Assembly: GCA_945877725.1 (NCBI GenBank)
Contig: CAMDXR010000014.1
Coordinates: forward strand, 1 to 22,148
Length of the DNA: 22,148 nt
Origin: Limnohabitans sp. Rim8
Lineage (GTDB): Bacteria > Pseudomonadota > Gammaproteobacteria > Burkholderiales > Burkholderiaceae_C
Reading direction: 5' to 3'
A program made the position numbers and the translations under genes. The notes beneath the pieces were generated by a model that saw nothing but the letters and a program-made list of their open reading frames with translations, was not told the origin of the DNA and ran no database searches. Below are positions 20,843 through 22,148 of the stretch, in pieces. Each line of letters opens with the position of its first letter. Position 1 is the first letter of the stretch.

Positions 20843-22074
20843 CCGTGCGCCAATTTCGCAACTTACACGATGGTCACCAAATCCGCTTGATCGAGGGCGG
20901 GCAGGCTTATTTTGAGGCCTTAGTGAGCGCCCTAGAGCAAGCCCGATCTCAGGTTCACATAGAGACCTATATTTTCGATTTTCATGGGGCGGCCGCTTTG
21001 GTCGCCGAGGCGCTGGAACGTGCTGCATTGCGGGGCTTGCGTGTCTGGGTGGTGGTTGACGGGGTCGGTACCCCTGGCCTGCCTGCCGCGTGGAAAGAAA
21101 GGTTTGACCGAGCCGGGGTCGACTGGCGGGTGTACTCCCCACTGGGCACTTGGGGCTTGTTGATTCCTAGTCGCTGGCGGCGCTTGCATCGCAAACTGTG
21201 TGTCATCGATGGGCACTTGGCCTTTTGTGGCGGCATCAATATTCTGGACGATTGGTATGACCCGCACCATGGCAGCTTGGCGCAACCCCGGTTCGACTTT
21301 GCCGTTTGTGCCAAGGGCGCTTTGGTGCAGCAAATGCAAGAAACCATGTCGCAACTCTGGTGGCGCATTCAGGGCGTTCGGCATGCCAGGCAACAGCAGT
21401 TTCCGGAAGCCTTCAGTTCATTTCGGGCAGCGGGGCTGCATTTGCCCTGGACCCATGAAGCGATGCCAGCAAAGGAAGAACGGATGGTCGCCAAGGCGGG
21501 ACTGTTATTGCGCGACAACGTCTTGAACCGCAGCCAGATTGAGCGGGCCTACTTGAAGGCGATTGGTGCTGCACGCCATGAAATTGTGATCGCCAACGCT
21601 TACTTTTTGCCTGGGCGACGCTTGCGCAAGGCCCTGATTCATGCCGCGAAGCGGGGAGTGCGGGTGCGTTTGTTGCTTCAAGGGCGATACGAATATTTCA
21701 TGCAATACCACGCGGCCCGTCCGGTTTACGGCGTGCTGTTGGCTGCGGGAATTGAAATACACGAGTACGACGCCAGTTTTTTACACGCCAAAGTGGCGGT
21801 GGTCGATCCTGACAACGACCGACCATGGGCCACGGTCGGTTCTTCTAATTTAGACCCGATCAGCCTGCTTTTGGCACGCGAAGCCAACGTGGTGGTTGCT
21901 GACAAAGCCTTTGCCCAGCAGCTTTACCAGCGCTTGGATCTGGCCATTAAGGGGCAAAGCCAAGCCGTGGGCGCGGCACTTTACACCCAACGGCCATGGC
22001 ACCTGAGGCTGCGCGACCGGGTGGCATTTGGTTTAATGCGCCTGGCCTTGTTCTTGACCGGCAACCGTTACTGA
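20839..22074 (+). CDS. clsB: Cardiolipin synthase B (phospholipase D family)
   Basis: This 411-residue phospholipase D-fold enzyme should make cardiolipin from phosphatidylglycerol at the inner membrane. Both catalytic HKD motifs are intact: His117-Lys119-Asp124 in HRKLCVID, followed by GGINI, and His316-Lys318-Asp323 in HAKVAVVD, followed by GSSNLDP. The opening QIRLIEGGQAYFEALVSAL resembles E. coli ClsB (YbhO), and there are no N-terminal membrane helices, which separates it from ClsA. The start is TTG at 20839, overlapping the previous stop by four bases (TTGA). GTG at 20845 is a near-equal alternative two residues later. Neither has a clear ribosome site, so translational coupling is likely. 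The upstream gene is the YbhP-like partner. YbhN, the third member in E. coli, is not seen before the window ends. Confidence 0.88.
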   Translation: MTVRQFRNLHDGHQIRLIEGGQAYFEALVSALEQARSQVHIETYIFDFHGAAALVAEALERAALRGLRVWVVVDGVGTPGLPAAWKERFDRAGVDWRVYSPLGTWGLLIPSRWRRLHRKLCVIDGHLAFCGGINILDDWYDPHHGSLAQPRFDFAVCAKGALVQQMQETMSQLWWRIQGVRHARQQQFPEAFSSFRAAGLHLPWTHEAMPAKEERMVAKAGLLLRDNVLNRSQIERAYLKAIGAARHEIVIANAYFLPGRRLRKALIHAAKRGVRVRLLLQGRYEYFMQYHAARPVYGVLLAAGIEIHEYDASFLHAKVAVVDPDNDRPWATVGSSNLDPISLLLAREANVVVADKAFAQQLYQRLDLAIKGQSQAVGAALYTQRPWHLRLRDRVAFGLMRLALFLTGNRY

Positions 22075-22148
22075 GCAGCCGATCCCCCCCGGCGCACCAT
22101 GGGAGATCGGTTCTGGCCGGGAAAAGGGGGCCATTCGCTGGTACGATC
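22075..22148 (+). other. Non-coding tail with two weak inverted repeats
   Basis: No gene is visible after clsB. CCGATC (22079-22084) can pair with GATCGG (22105-22110), and TGGCC (22114-22118) with GGCCA (22129-22133). Neither is followed by a T-run inside the window, so a terminator role is only a possibility. Confidence 0.3.

Noticed and set aside
20408..21142. 244-residue minus-strand open frame across the EEP and clsB genes
   Set aside because: It lies fully antisense to two well-supported enzymes with intact motifs, and its translation is Pro/Arg/His-rich low-complexity sequence with no recognisable domain.
22084..22090. Run of seven C as a phase-variable tract
   Set aside because: It is short and lies in the non-coding tail after clsB, with no start or promoter visible within the window that it could switch.

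Overview
The window looks like a chromosomal segment from a Gram-negative betaproteobacterium, most likely Burkholderiales (Comamonadaceae-like). That placement is an inference from the protein style of the right-hand genes (NudB, a YbhP-like phosphatase and ClsB in a row) and has moderate confidence. No rRNA, tRNA, IS element, phage gene or CRISPR array was seen.

Left part (1-18,892): a type I secretion locus. The window opens with the last codons of a protein ending in a YVTN-like beta-propeller repeat. An AT-rich intergenic stretch with a plausible sigma70-type promoter follows, then a LapB/LssB-like type I secretion ABC exporter (168-1907). This exporter lacks the N-terminal C39-like domain usual in that family. 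Twenty-nine bases later comes one uninterrupted 16.96-kb gene for a 5651-residue RTX adhesin (1937-18892). Its order is: a BapA-like N-terminal prefix, a linker, two Ig-like domains, four tandem copies of a 229-residue two-domain super-repeat, a long mixed Ig-like stalk with EF-hand-like calcium motifs, two SwmB-like domains (the second interrupted by a carbohydrate-binding-like jelly roll), a LamG-like domain, an RTX block and a C-terminal type I secretion signal. No cysteine occurs in the whole chain. The membrane-fusion and outer-membrane partners of the exporter are not in the window.

Right part (18,893-22,148): housekeeping-type genes, visibly richer in GC than the adhesin. A small orphan ABC ATPase on the minus strand (18970-19581), with substitutions at several catalytic positions, converges on the adhesin. 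Divergent from it is a compact operon: nudB (folate-pathway Nudix hydrolase), a YbhP-like endonuclease/exonuclease/phosphatase-family protein, and clsB (cardiolipin synthase B). These are joined by a 2-nt gap and a 4-nt overlap. The last two reproduce the ybhP-ybhO (clsB) pair known from E. coli.

Working model: the ABC exporter and the adhesin form one transcription unit for a calcium-stiffened surface fibre. Its C-terminal end, which leaves the cell first, carries two glycan-binding-like modules suited to attachment or biofilm formation. The right-hand operon is functionally unrelated.
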